Of a stretch of DNA of 64,000 bases, positions 40,316 to 49,052 are shown one piece after another. The stretch lies in assembly GCA_934524985.1 (NCBI GenBank), contig CAKSYT010000001.1, positions 186,001-250,000 of the forward strand. The letters run 5' to 3'. How positions within the stretch are numbered: position 1 is the stretch's first letter; each line of letters begins with the position of its first letter. The notes beneath the pieces are model-generated. The model worked only from the letters and a program-made list of their open reading frames with translations, was not told the DNA's origin and did not search any database. The DNA comes from an uncultured Faecalibacterium sp. (GTDB taxonomy: Bacteria; Bacillota; Clostridia; Oscillospirales; Ruminococcaceae). Position numbers and translations under genes: made by a program.

Positions 40316-41365
40316 TCACAGCCCCTCCTTTTGCAGCTTTTTCACCGCAGCGGGCGGCTCGATGTGGGGCGCGCGGGGGTCCAGCAGCCATGTGCGCGCC
40401 TTATGGGTGGGCGATACCGCAAAGTAAGGCGGCCGCTTAATGAAGTCGATCTTGAGCGCCTGCGGGTTGCGGGGTGCAAAGGCGTCGCCGCGTATCTCCG
40501 CAAACAGGTTGGGCGGCGTGCCCGGGATGCTGAACAGGTCCTCGCCCTTCACGCCCATCTGGGGCATACTGGACAGCAGCGCCCATGTGTAGGGGTGGCG
40601 GGGGTCGTAGTAAATTTCGTCCGCTGTGCCGATCTCCACGATGTCGCCCGCGTACATCACCGCCACCCGGTCGGCAAGGTTTGCCACCACGCCAAGGTCG
40701 TGGGTGATGAGCACGATGGTCAGATGGTACTTTGCCCGCATCTGCCGCAGCAGCTGTAAAATTTGCGCCTGAATGGTCACATCCAGCGCGGTGGTGGGCT
40801 CGTCGCAGAGCAGAATTTTGGGGTCACACGCCAGCGCAATGGCAATGACCACCCGCTGCCGCATGCCGCCGGAGAACTCGTGGGGGTACTGCTTGTACCG
40901 CAGCGCCGGGTCCGGGATGCCCACGTCCTGCAGGTATTCCAGCGTCTTTTCCCGCGCAGCAGCGCCCTTTAAGCCCTGATGCAGGGTGACCGCCTCGGTG
41001 ATCTGCTCGCCGATGGTCTTGAGCGGGTTTAAGCTGGTCATGGGGTCCTGCATCACCATGGCGATCTCCCGCCCGCGGATGGCAAGCCACTCTTTTTCGG
41101 TTTTCAGCGCCGCAAGGTGCAGCGGGGCGCAGCCGGGGGTGGGGTAGTAATCGATGCTGCCGCCGGTGATGCTGCCGTTCGCGTCCAAAAGGCCCATAAA
41201 GCTTTTGGTGAACACGCTTTTGCCGGAGCCGCTCTCGCCCACAAGCGCCAGCACTTCGCCCCGGTAAAGGTCCAGGTCTATCTCCCGGATGGCATGCAGG
41301 GTGCGCCCGCGCAGCCCGAACCGGATCTGCAGCCCGCGCACCGAGAGGATGGGGTCTTGGGTCAT
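40316..41365 (-). CDS. Oligopeptide ABC transporter ATP-binding protein (OppD/DppD type)
   Basis: 349 residues, partner of the previous ATPase. Walker [20 protein letters not shown] (with S in place of T after K), Q-loop [19 protein letters not shown], signature [18 protein letters not shown], Walker [21 protein letters not shown]-loop [14 protein letters not shown] and the family tail [20 protein letters not shown]. The stop is one base from the OppF ATG, so the genes are coupled. Order BCDF on the reverse strand is the usual Opp/Dpp order. Confidence 0.93.
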   Translation of the reverse strand: MTQDPILSVRGLQIRFGLRGRTLHAIREIDLDLYRGEVLALVGESGSGKSVFTKSFMGLLDANGSITGGSIDYYPTPGCAPLHLAALKTEKEWLAIRGREIAMVMQDPMTSLNPLKTIGEQITEAVTLHQGLKGAAAREKTLEYLQDVGIPDPALRYKQYPHEFSGGMRQRVVIAIALACDPKILLCDEPTTALDVTIQAQILQLLRQMRAKYHLTIVLITHDLGVVANLADRVAVMYAGDIVEIGTADEIYYDPRHPYTWALLSSMPQMGVKGEDLFSIPGTPPNLFAEIRGDAFAPRNPQALKIDFIKRPPYFAVSPTHKARTWLLDPRAPHIEPPAAVKKLQKEGL

Positions 41366-41375
41366 AAGTTCCTCC

Positions 41376-42398
41376 TTATTGCAGATGGTTCTTGGGGTCG
41401 GCGGCGTCCGAGAAGGCGTTGCCGATCAGGTAAAAGGCGATGGTGACAAAGCTCAGGATGAGGGTGGGGTACAGCAGCTGGTACCGCAGCCCTGCCTGCA
41501 TCATCACCTTGCGGCCATCGTTCACCAGATTGCCCAGCGAGGGGGTCTCCACCGAGAGCCCAAGACCGATATAGGTGATGAACACCTCGTTGCCGATGGC
41601 TTCCGGGATGGTAAGCGCCATGCGCAGCATGATGACCGACACGAGATAGGGCAGCAGGTTGCGCAGCACGATGCGCAGGGTAGGCGTGCCGATGCAGCGG
41701 GAGGCAATATTATAGTCCCGGTCGCGGATGATCAAAATTTGGTTGCGGATGAACCGCGCCATCTCGATCCACCCTTTGATGGACATGCCAAGGATCATCG
41801 TCCAGATGCTGGGGGTAGCCACATAGGAGATGAGGATGAGCACAATGGCGGTGGGGATGTTATCGAAGATGTTGTACAGCTCGGTAAAGAGGAAGTCCAG
41901 CCCGCGCACATAGCCCCACAGCACACCGGCGGTAATGCCCACGGCAGCTTCGATGACCGCCACGAAAAAGGCGATGGTCAGGCTGGTGCGCGCGCCCGCC
42001 CAGATGCGCGCCCACAGGTCCTGCCCGATGGAGTTGGAGCCCCAGAGAAAACCCTGCTGCCCCGGGGCGATGTTGCGGTACTGGATGCCGGTGGCGGGGT
42101 CTACGGCGCAAAGGTTCGGGTCTGCCTGCCCGGGCAGCAGCGGCTGCACAAAGGCGAACACCACCACCGCCGCCAGCGCTGCCAGCAGCGCCACGGCAAG
42201 CTTGTTTTTAAAAAAGGCACGGAAGGTACTGCCCCAGTAGCTGTAACTGGTGCTGGCAGTGGCTTCGGCCTGCTGGCTGCTGAACCCGGCGGGGGCGAAC
42301 AGCTCGTCCTCCGGCAGGGCAGCCCACGCGGCGGGGCCGTCCTTTTGCAGGGTGTTCAGCTGCGCTTCCAGCTGACGGGAACACGCGCGTTTGAACAT
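41376..42398 (-). CDS. Oligopeptide ABC transporter permease (OppC/DppC type)
   Basis: 340 residues. An unusually long cytosolic N-terminus (about 70 residues, RQLEAQLNTLQKDGPAAWAA) precedes the first helix NKLAVALLAALAAVVVFAF. The periplasmic-loop and core region contain GTDxxGRDxxSR-like GSNSIGQDLWARIWAGARTS, the inner helices AFFVAVIEAAVGITAGVLWG, and the EAA loop EAIGNEVFITYIGLGLSVET-type segment for contact with the ATPase. It overlaps the OppB stop by one base. Forms the channel with OppB. Confidence 0.92.
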   Translation of the reverse strand: MFKRACSRQLEAQLNTLQKDGPAAWAALPEDELFAPAGFSSQQAEATASTSYSYWGSTFRAFFKNKLAVALLAALAAVVVFAFVQPLLPGQADPNLCAVDPATGIQYRNIAPGQQGFLWGSNSIGQDLWARIWAGARTSLTIAFFVAVIEAAVGITAGVLWGYVRGLDFLFTELYNIFDNIPTAIVLILISYVATPSIWTMILGMSIKGWIEMARFIRNQILIIRDRDYNIASRCIGTPTLRIVLRNLLPYLVSVIMLRMALTIPEAIGNEVFITYIGLGLSVETPSLGNLVNDGRKVMMQAGLRYQLLYPTLILSFVTIAFYLIGNAFSDAADPKNHLQ

Positions 42399-43339
42399 CA
42401 GCGGCCACCTTCCTTCTTACCAAAATTGATGCGCGGGTCAATGAGCACCATTAAGATATCGCCCAGTATCAGGCCCACGATGCCCACGCAGGCGTACAAT
42501 AGCACGATGCCCTGCACCATGGTGTTATCGTGACGCTGCACACAGGTGACCAGCAGCCCGCCCATGCCGGGGATGCTGTACAGGCTCTCGATGTAGATAG
42601 AGCCCACCACCGTATTGAGGAACGCCGAGGGGATATACTGCACCAGCGGCACCATGGCGTTGCGGAACACATGGTGCAGCGCAATATCCCGCCCGCACAC
42701 GCCCTTGGCGCGGGCAAGACGGACGTAGTCCTTGTTGCTTTCGTCCACCATGTAGCGGCGCAGCCACATGGCGTAAAAGGCAAGGTTTGCAAGGCTCATG
42801 CTGCACACCGGCAGCACCCAGTACCGCCAGTTTGCGGCGTTGAAGAGCAGGCCAACGCCCACCGCCGCCGTGCCGTACATCTGGATGTACAAAAAGTACA
42901 CCGCAGCGGGCACAGCCTGGATCAGCACGATCAGCGCCGTGCCCAGCTTATCCGGCCAGCGGCCCTTGTACTGGCCCATCACCAGCCCCAGCGGGATGCC
43001 CAGCACAAGGCTGAGCAGCATCGCCAGCACGCCCATCTGCACGGAGATGGGCAGCTTTTGCGCCAGTATCTGGGTGACCGGGGCGTTTACCTTATAGATA
43101 TGGCTCACGCCAAGGTCGCCGTGCAGGGCGTTTTTCCAAAAGCGCCCCACCTGCACGGGCAGGGGGTCAAGCAACCCCATAGATTGCAGCCCGGCCTGAA
43201 TTTGCGCCTCGGACATTTTTTCGTAGTTTGCAAAGTAGCCCTCCACCGGCATGAGCCGCAGCAGGCAGAACACCAGCGTCACGATGATAAACAGCGTCAG
43301 CACCGAGCGCCCGATGCGCTTTGCAAGATATTGCACCAT
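42398..43339 (-). CDS. Oligopeptide ABC transporter permease (OppB/DppB type)
   Basis: 313 residues. First helix GRSVLTLFIIVTLVFCLLRL, then the usual periplasmic segment (MGLLDPLPVQVGRFWKNALH, GDLGVSH), helices including MGVLAMLLSLVLGIPLGLVM, the EAA-type loop YVRLARAKGVCGRDIALHHV and the final GIVLLYACVGIVGLILGDIL. ATG43339 is used (GAGAGG 8 bases upstream) rather than the GTG three codons earlier. Upstream lies a 670-base repeat block separating it from the binding-protein gene. Confidence 0.92.
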   Translation of the reverse strand: MVQYLAKRIGRSVLTLFIIVTLVFCLLRLMPVEGYFANYEKMSEAQIQAGLQSMGLLDPLPVQVGRFWKNALHGDLGVSHIYKVNAPVTQILAQKLPISVQMGVLAMLLSLVLGIPLGLVMGQYKGRWPDKLGTALIVLIQAVPAAVYFLYIQMYGTAAVGVGLLFNAANWRYWVLPVCSMSLANLAFYAMWLRRYMVDESNKDYVRLARAKGVCGRDIALHHVFRNAMVPLVQYIPSAFLNTVVGSIYIESLYSIPGMGGLLVTCVQRHDNTMVQGIVLLYACVGIVGLILGDILMVLIDPRINFGKKEGGR

Positions 43340-43434
43340 GGTGTGCACCTCTCTTTTTTACTTGAAATACCGATAGATATAGCATACCGCAAATTGCCCT
43401 TTTTGGGAAGTGCTTTGTGGACTTTTGCGGGAAA

Positions 43435-44010
43435 ATGGGGGGAGGAACGATTTGAAATGCGCTCCGCGTGTGCGGGGGAAGTTTCTGCTTGCCGCAAACA
43501 GGCAGGGACGCTCCGCTGGGCCAGAGGCAGGGAGGGGTGTTCCGACTCCCCCCTCCCTACCTCTGGACTCCACCCACCCCGCAACGGGCCAAGGGCTGCA
43601 CGCCCTTGACAATCCTAAAGAAGAAGTCGAAGCACAAAAAAGCTAGCGCTGCGCCAGTCGGCGCTATCGCTTTAACGCTTTTTTCGCTTCTCCATCCATA
43701 GCCCCTCAGTCGCTGCGCGACAGCTCCCCCAAGGGGGAGCAGGCCCTCTCAGGCGCTCCCGCGCCAGCTCCCCCAAAGGGGGAGCCAAGGTCTAAGGCTC
43801 GTTGCTAAAGTATTAGGTGCAATGAGAAACCTTCCGGGAGCGCCAGAGGCTCCCTCCCAGAGGGAGCTGGCAAAGCCGTCAGGCTTTGACTGAGGGAGAC
43901 CCCTCCCGTGAAAATGGGATAGCGGAGCGCCCGCAGGCGCTCCGCTATCCCGAAAATAAAAATCTAATTCCGCTATTTATGCGCAAAGCAACGCGGAGCG
44001 CATTTAAATC
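43435..44010. repeat. Repeat block inside the peptide-transport locus: family C copy 3, B, A
   Basis: GGAACGATTTGAAATGCGCTCC end (43443), family C from about 43474 to 43705 (CTCCGCTGGGCCAGAGG stem, the long GGGAGGGGTGTTCCGACTCCCCCCTCC hairpin region, CCTAAAGAAG, GAAGC-AC-AAAAAA pairing TTTTTT-CGCTTC), family B from 43710 to 43896, family A hairpin 43916-43951 (arm GGGATAGCGGAGCGCC, loop CGCA). It fills most of the gap between the oligopeptide-binding protein and OppB genes and likely weakens read-through. Confidence 0.8.
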
Positions 44011-44013
44011 GTT

Positions 44014-46041
44014 TTACCGTGCATCCCGGTTATGGTTATACTCGTCCATGGAGACGTAATGGTCGAGGATATGGATGCCCTTCAGGCGGTTCGAGGAAAA
44101 GCCGGTGGGGGCGTACTGCCCTTCCCACAGGTTGAGCCGGGTGGCGATGTAGGGCGGCACCGGCAGGCTGAGCGGGATGACCAGCGCGTTCTCGATGAGG
44201 TACGCCTCGGCATCGGCAAAGGCGGCGTACCGGGCGTCAAGGTCGGCGGTGATGGCTTTGGCTTTTTCCACCATGTCCATGTAGGTCATGACATAGTCGG
44301 CGGTCTCGCCGGTGATGATGCCGTCCTCCACGCCGGTGCGCAGGAAGGCGTAGCAGGTGCCCCGGTCGCCCGCCTCCTGATAGAAGGGGTACACCTCGGT
44401 CTCGGGGTCGGAGTAGTCCGCGCCCCAGTAGTAGGACATGAATTCGTATGCACCCGCGCGGCGCACCGCGTTCAGGAAGTTATCGGACGGCCCCTGCGTG
44501 ATGATGATCTCCACAAACTCGAAGCCGTCGTTCAAAACGCCCTCCACCTGCTGCTTGAACACCTGACACTGCTTGTCCCAGTCCACCACGGCGGGGTTGT
44601 AGGGGTACTGCACTTTAATGGGGAAGGTAGCCCCCGCGGCGGTCAGCTCCTCCACGGCGGCGTCGCGGTACTGCTTGGCGGTGGCTTCGTTGAAGTGGTC
44701 GGTCACCTTGGCCAGCGCGCCGCATTCGGTGTAGTCCACACCCTTGCTGTCCGCGCAGAAGGAGGGCGGGGTGATGGTGTGCAGCTTGTAGTTCTCGTAC
44801 CCTTCCGGCGCGGTGACTGCCAGCGTAACGGCGGGGTTGATGGCATAGAGGAACGCCTTGCGGAAGTTGGTGCTGTTTACCGCCTTGGCCCAGTTGTCCG
44901 GCTGGTACTGGGCGTCCACGCCGGTGGTGTTCCAGTTGGAGAACTGGTGGGCGTAGGGCAGGAAGTTGAAGAAATAGAAGTAGCTCTTGCCGGTCTCCGG
45001 GCGCTCCATGGACACCATATCCTTGGTGGTATCGTCTGCCAGCCAGCTGTCCAGAATGTCCGAGCTGATGGTGGCTTGGTCGATCTCGCCGCGCCGCACC
45101 ATCTCCGGGCCGCTGATGAGCGCCTCCTGATTGTAGATGTAGCGGATGGTGTCGATGTAGACGTTGTCCTTATCGTAGTTTTCGGGGTTCTTCTTCATCA
45201 CCCAGCTTTCCAGCGGGGTGTACTCGGCCAGATAGAACGCACCGCAGTTGCAGGCGGTCTCGGCGCTGGTGCAGAACTGGTCGCCCAGCTCTGCCAGCAT
45301 GGGGCCGTAGGCAGGCTCGAAGGGGGCGTAGTTCAAAAGGCTCAAAAAGCCCGGGAAATCGTAGTTCAAAGTATAGGTCAGGGTGTGCTCGTCCACGGCA
45401 GCCACACCCACGGCGGAGAAATCCACAGCCGGGCAGGTGGTGGTGCTGCCGTCGACGGCGGTCAGGGTCACGGTGCCTGCGGCGTCGATGGAGTAGGTGG
45501 TGCCGTCCTCGGCTACCGTGCCGTTGTTGGCGTTGTTGCGCCAGACGCAGTAGTTGTAGTAGTCCTCAGCCCCTGCCACATAGGGGGTGACAAGGCTGGC
45601 GGTGCCGGAGGCGTAGTCCGGGTCCAGCAGATAGGCCAGCGCGTCCACAAAGTCCTGCGCGGTCACGGGGCCCAGCACCGCGCCGGTATAGTCCACCCAG
45701 TTCTCGTCCCGCAGGTGGAAGGTCCATGTCAGGGTGTCGGCGTCCCACTCCCAGCTGGTGGCAAGCCCTTCGCGGATCTTGCCACGGCTGTCGTACTCCA
45801 CCAGTGTGTCCACGCAGTGGGTGCCGTGGTACAGGTCCGGGTCGGCGGAGCAGATGAGATAATTCAGGGTGGCGGGCTGGCGGGCGTACAGCACGGTGTA
45901 GGTGGTGCTGTCGCCAGCGGCGGCAGTGCCGCCCGCAGCGGAGCCGCCGCAGCTGCTCAGCAGCCCGGCAGCAGCGGTGGAAAGGGCTGCCGCACCGCCT
46001 GCCTTCAAAAACTGGCGGCGGGAAAAAGCATGATACATCAT
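44014..46041 (-). CDS. Oligopeptide-binding lipoprotein (SBP family 5)
   Basis: 675 residues. The N-terminus has a twin-arginine-like SRRQFLKAGGAAALSTAAAG followed by lipobox LLSSCGG, so it is exported and lipid-anchored. The mature part is a family 5 solute-binding protein: YTVLYARQPATLNYLICSAD, the signature region GLATSWEWDADTLTWTFHLRD, YVAGAEDYYNYCVW, LINQEAL-type lobes and the late LVIPLSLPVPPYIATRLNLW. At about 675 residues it is larger than OppA (about 540) because of extra loops between 150 and 220. GAGG precedes the two ATGs at 46041/46038. It captures peptides for the OppBCDF genes downstream. Confidence 0.88.
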   Translation of the reverse strand: MMYHAFSRRQFLKAGGAAALSTAAAGLLSSCGGSAAGGTAAAGDSTTYTVLYARQPATLNYLICSADPDLYHGTHCVDTLVEYDSRGKIREGLATSWEWDADTLTWTFHLRDENWVDYTGAVLGPVTAQDFVDALAYLLDPDYASGTASLVTPYVAGAEDYYNYCVWRNNANNGTVAEDGTTYSIDAAGTVTLTAVDGSTTTCPAVDFSAVGVAAVDEHTLTYTLNYDFPGFLSLLNYAPFEPAYGPMLAELGDQFCTSAETACNCGAFYLAEYTPLESWVMKKNPENYDKDNVYIDTIRYIYNQEALISGPEMVRRGEIDQATISSDILDSWLADDTTKDMVSMERPETGKSYFYFFNFLPYAHQFSNWNTTGVDAQYQPDNWAKAVNSTNFRKAFLYAINPAVTLAVTAPEGYENYKLHTITPPSFCADSKGVDYTECGALAKVTDHFNEATAKQYRDAAVEELTAAGATFPIKVQYPYNPAVVDWDKQCQVFKQQVEGVLNDGFEFVEIIITQGPSDNFLNAVRRAGAYEFMSYYWGADYSDPETEVYPFYQEAGDRGTCYAFLRTGVEDGIITGETADYVMTYMDMVEKAKAITADLDARYAAFADAEAYLIENALVIPLSLPVPPYIATRLNLWEGQYAPTGFSSNRLKGIHILDHYVSMDEYNHNRDAR

Positions 46042-46189
46042 AAAAACCTCTTTCGCTCTTTGTAAAAAAAGAGGCAACGGAACCACCTCCGTTACCTCTC
46101 TGTAACAAGTCCATCGGCTACCAACGGTAACTTTAAGCCCAGTATAGCATTGTTTGGGCGCAACGTCAAATAGTTTCCACCGGGGCGCT

Positions 46190-46740
46190 AGTCTGCGCCC
46201 TCATCCGGCTGCTCCCGTTTCGCCCTCTCAGGCGCTCCCGCGCCAGATTCCCCCTTTTGTCGCTGCGCGACATCTTCCCCCGGAGCGGGGGAAGTCTTTC
46301 CTCAAAGGGGGAGCCAAGCCGTTAGCCTCGATGCTAAAGTATTAGGTGTAAAGAGCAAGCTTCCGGCAGTGCTCGTGGCTCTCCCTTTGGGAGAGCTGTC
46401 ACCGCAGGTGACTGAGAGGGCGCACGCCGTTCGCCCTGTCACTAAAGTTTTAGACGCAATAAGAAACTTTCCCGCCATGCCAAAACTTCCCCCTTTCGGG
46501 GGAGGTGGATTTGCGAAGCAAAGACGGAGAGGGTTCAGCCCGCTTGCGCCAAGCAGTGCTTCCCCGCAGCGCCGCGCTTTCGCAGAAAGCGGCGCTGCGC
46601 CTGCCGCTCCCCTCCACGACCCCTCCCCGTGAAAAAGGGGTTCTGAAAAGCCCGCAGGCTTTTCAGAACCCCAAATTAAAAATCTTTTTCCGCTAAACAT
46701 GGCCAGAGCGCAAGCGGAGGCCATTCCAAATCGTCCCGCT
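46190..46740. repeat. Family B and A repeat block
   Basis: A family B unit (46218-46423) nearly identical to those at 34707 and 38977, a second B-like piece with CCCCCTTTCGGGGGAGGTGG-ATTTGCGAAGCAAA-GACGGAGAGGG, and a family A copy with a hairpin at 46637-46672 (arm GGGGTTCTGAAAAGCC, loop CGCA) ending GGCCATTCCAAATCGTCCCGC next to the stop of the leftward gene at 46742. Confidence 0.82.
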
Positions 46741-46741
46741 C

Positions 46742-48040
46742 TTACTCAGAGCGCGGCGCTTCGGGCGCAGGCGCAGCCACATTAGCCGGGGCAGCGCTCT
46801 GCCCGGCAGGGACGGCAGCGGGCAGGGCGGCAGCGGCGGTCTCCGCAGTCTGGGCAGCAGCTTCGGCGGTGGCTTCCGCAGCGTTTTCCGCTGCCTTGGC
46901 GGCTTCCTCAGCAGCCTTGGCAGCGCGCTCGGCTTTCAGCTGCTCGGCGCGCTGACGCGCTTCCTCCTGCCGCTTCTGGGTGCGCGCCTTGATGCGGCAC
47001 ACCGAGCACAGGCCATCGGCGCTGTCCGGGGCAATGGGCTTGCCGCACTGCTTGCACAGGGTCTTGGTGCACTTGTGCAGCACCACGGGGCCAAGGGTGG
47101 TAAGCTGGTAAAGCTTCATGCCGTCAAAGCCCTTGTTGGAGCATACGTTCATGCACACGCCGCACTCGCTGCACTTCCACGGGGTAAGCACCATGCGGGT
47201 CTGGCCGTTCGGCATCTCCTCAAACTTCAAAGCGTTGGCGCGGCAGGCTTTTTCGCACCGGCCGCAGCCAAAGCATTTGTCGGTGAACTTGGGCATATAG
47301 TAGCCGTACTGCAGGGGCGTTTCCATGGCGGCTTTCAGCTGCTTTGTGCGCTGGTGCAGCAGCAGACGGAAGTCCACCCCGCTGTCCTCTTCGCTGCGCA
47401 GACCGGGCAGCATTTGCAGCAGCTTTTTGGTGCCGCTCTTGGAGCCGTGGCTCACCTGTTCCAGCATCTCGCGGCGGGTCAGCTCCTGCACATGGTAGGG
47501 GTACTCCTTTTCCTCGTATGCCAGCGAGAACCGCGCCTCGAACATCGGCTGACCGAAAAAGTCCACAAGGCGGGTCAGCTCCTTGCGCAGCTGCTCGGCG
47601 CACAGGTCATTCTCGCACCCGCCGCAGGGGGTCAGGTCCAGCACGATCTTTTTGTTCAGCGCCAGATACGCCAGCGCCTCCCACGAGAGCGCACAGATGC
47701 AGCTGCGCACCACGGTGTTCTTGCGGGTGGATTTCTCACAGCCGATCCAGATGGTGTCGCTGTCGGTGTCGGCAGCGGCGGTATCCCGCTGCACCTGCTC
47801 CGGCGAAGGCGCGATGCAGCCGCTGCGGCAGGCAGAAACGCACAGCCCGCAGTCGGTGCAGGGGTCCCAGTCCTTGACGAGGTTCGGGCGGGAGAAGATC
47901 TCCTCGCCGTAGGGGCAGATATCCTTGCAGGTGGTGCAGGGCTTGCGGTGGGGGTGCAGATTCCAGCATTGGCGGCGGTTGATCTCTGGATGGGTGGTTT
48001 TCATCAGGGCATCCATTGCAGTTCTGGTAAAAAAGCCCAT
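46742..48040 (-). CDS. 4Fe-4S ferredoxin-type protein with alanine/glutamate-rich tail
   Basis: 432 residues, cytosolic. Cysteine motifs: CTTCKDICPYGEEIF and CTDCGLCVSACRSGC near 30-70, CFGCGRCEKACRANALKF near 255 and CSECGVCMNVCSNKGFD near 290, plus a zinc-like pair KLCKQCGKPIAPDSADGLCSVC near 335. The region between (about 80-240) has CGGCENDLCAEQL. It ends in a low-complexity helix (KAAEEAAKAAENAAEATAEA) rich in Ala/Glu. Likely an electron-transfer protein with several clusters; partner unknown. ATG48040 follows AAGGAG, which overlaps the stop of the trigger-factor-like gene, so the two are coupled. Confidence 0.78.
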   Translation of the reverse strand: MGFFTRTAMDALMKTTHPEINRRQCWNLHPHRKPCTTCKDICPYGEEIFSRPNLVKDWDPCTDCGLCVSACRSGCIAPSPEQVQRDTAAADTDSDTIWIGCEKSTRKNTVVRSCICALSWEALAYLALNKKIVLDLTPCGGCENDLCAEQLRKELTRLVDFFGQPMFEARFSLAYEEKEYPYHVQELTRREMLEQVSHGSKSGTKKLLQMLPGLRSEEDSGVDFRLLLHQRTKQLKAAMETPLQYGYYMPKFTDKCFGCGRCEKACRANALKFEEMPNGQTRMVLTPWKCSECGVCMNVCSNKGFDGMKLYQLTTLGPVVLHKCTKTLCKQCGKPIAPDSADGLCSVCRIKARTQKRQEEARQRAEQLKAERAAKAAEEAAKAAENAAEATAEAAAQTAETAAAALPAAVPAGQSAAPANVAAPAPEAPRSE

Positions 48041-48044
48041 GGTC

Positions 48045-49019
48045 TTACTCCTTTTCCACAACAGAGGTAAGGGCGGCGTGGTCGAGCAGGAAACGCTGCA
48101 CCTTCTGGTTGGTCACGGCGGCGGCGATGGCGTCCCGGCTCAGCACCTTGCGGATCTCCTCCTCCGGGGTGTCGTGCAGCTTGGAAAGGCGGGCGATCTC
48201 GGCGTCCACCTCCTGCTGGGTCACGGTGATCTTTTCAGCTTCGGCAATGGCGCGCACCGCCAGCACCGCCCGCAGCTGGCGCTCGGCTTCCTTGCGGTAG
48301 CCCTCCCGCACCTGCTCCGGGGTCAGCCCGGCGCTCTTGCAGTAGAGCTCCATGGTCATCTGGCTCTTGCGCAGCCGCTGGCGCAGCTGGTTCATCTGGT
48401 ACTCGGCGTTCTGCGCCAGCAGCTCTGCGGGCAGCTCCACGGTCAGGTTCGCGCCTGCCATATCCAGCAGCGCCGCCCCGGCAATGCGGTCGGCGTTGGC
48501 TTCGTGGGAGGCGCGCTTTTTCTCCCGCAGGCTCTCCCGCAGAGCTTCCAGATCGTCAAAGCCCAGCGTCTTGGCAAAAGCATCATCCACCGGGGGCACC
48601 TGCTTGCGCTCCACCGTGTGCAGGCAGATCTCAAACTGTGCGGTCTTGCCGGAAAGCTCCGGCACCCGGAAGTCGGCGGGGTAGGTGAAGTCGAAGCGGA
48701 AAGTCTCGCCCGCGCAGTGGCCGTACACCGTTTCTTCGGCGGCGGGCATCAGCTGCCCGGTGCCCAGCACCACGGTCACCTGCTCCATCCGGCTGTCCGG
48801 GATGGGCGCACCCTCCAGAAAGCCCTCGAAATCCAGCGTGACCCGCATCCCGCGGGCGGCGGGGTCGCCGGTGGGCACAAAGGGCGCATGGACACGCGCC
48901 ATGTTGGCGATATCCGCTTCTACGGCTTTATCCGATACCGGGCGCACCCGGCGGGTGAAGGAAAGCCCCTTGTACTGCCCCAAAGCGGCAGCGGGCATGG
49001 TGTTTGCAGCTTGTTCCAT
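48045..49019 (-). CDS. Short trigger-factor-like peptidyl-prolyl isomerase
   Basis: 324 residues. It lacks the usual N-terminal ribosome-docking domain (no G-F-R-x-G-x-x-P motif) and begins with an FKBP-type domain (about 35-130: RGMRVTLDFEGFLEGAPIPD, VVLGTGQLMPAAEETVYGHC, TFRFDFTYPADFRVPELSGK) followed by the trigger-factor C-terminal helical arms (ADRIAGAALLDMAGANLTVE, QVREGYRKEAERQLRAVLAV). True trigger factor is about 430 residues, so this is a truncated paralogue. It is followed at once by the ferredoxin-like gene, suggesting a dedicated folding or maturation role. Confidence 0.82.
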   Translation of the reverse strand: MEQAANTMPAAALGQYKGLSFTRRVRPVSDKAVEADIANMARVHAPFVPTGDPAARGMRVTLDFEGFLEGAPIPDSRMEQVTVVLGTGQLMPAAEETVYGHCAGETFRFDFTYPADFRVPELSGKTAQFEICLHTVERKQVPPVDDAFAKTLGFDDLEALRESLREKKRASHEANADRIAGAALLDMAGANLTVELPAELLAQNAEYQMNQLRQRLRKSQMTMELYCKSAGLTPEQVREGYRKEAERQLRAVLAVRAIAEAEKITVTQQEVDAEIARLSKLHDTPEEEIRKVLSRDAIAAAVTNQKVQRFLLDHAALTSVVEKE

Positions 49020-49052
49020 AGTCGAACACTCCTTTTATATAAGAAAGCGGCG

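Noticed and set aside
44032..46065. Forward open frame of 677 codons
   Set aside because: Opposite strand of the oligopeptide-binding lipoprotein; no start signal.
24148..46740. Possible CRISPR array
   Set aside because: Repeats are far apart, of variable length and internally palindromic; no regular spacers and no cas genes.
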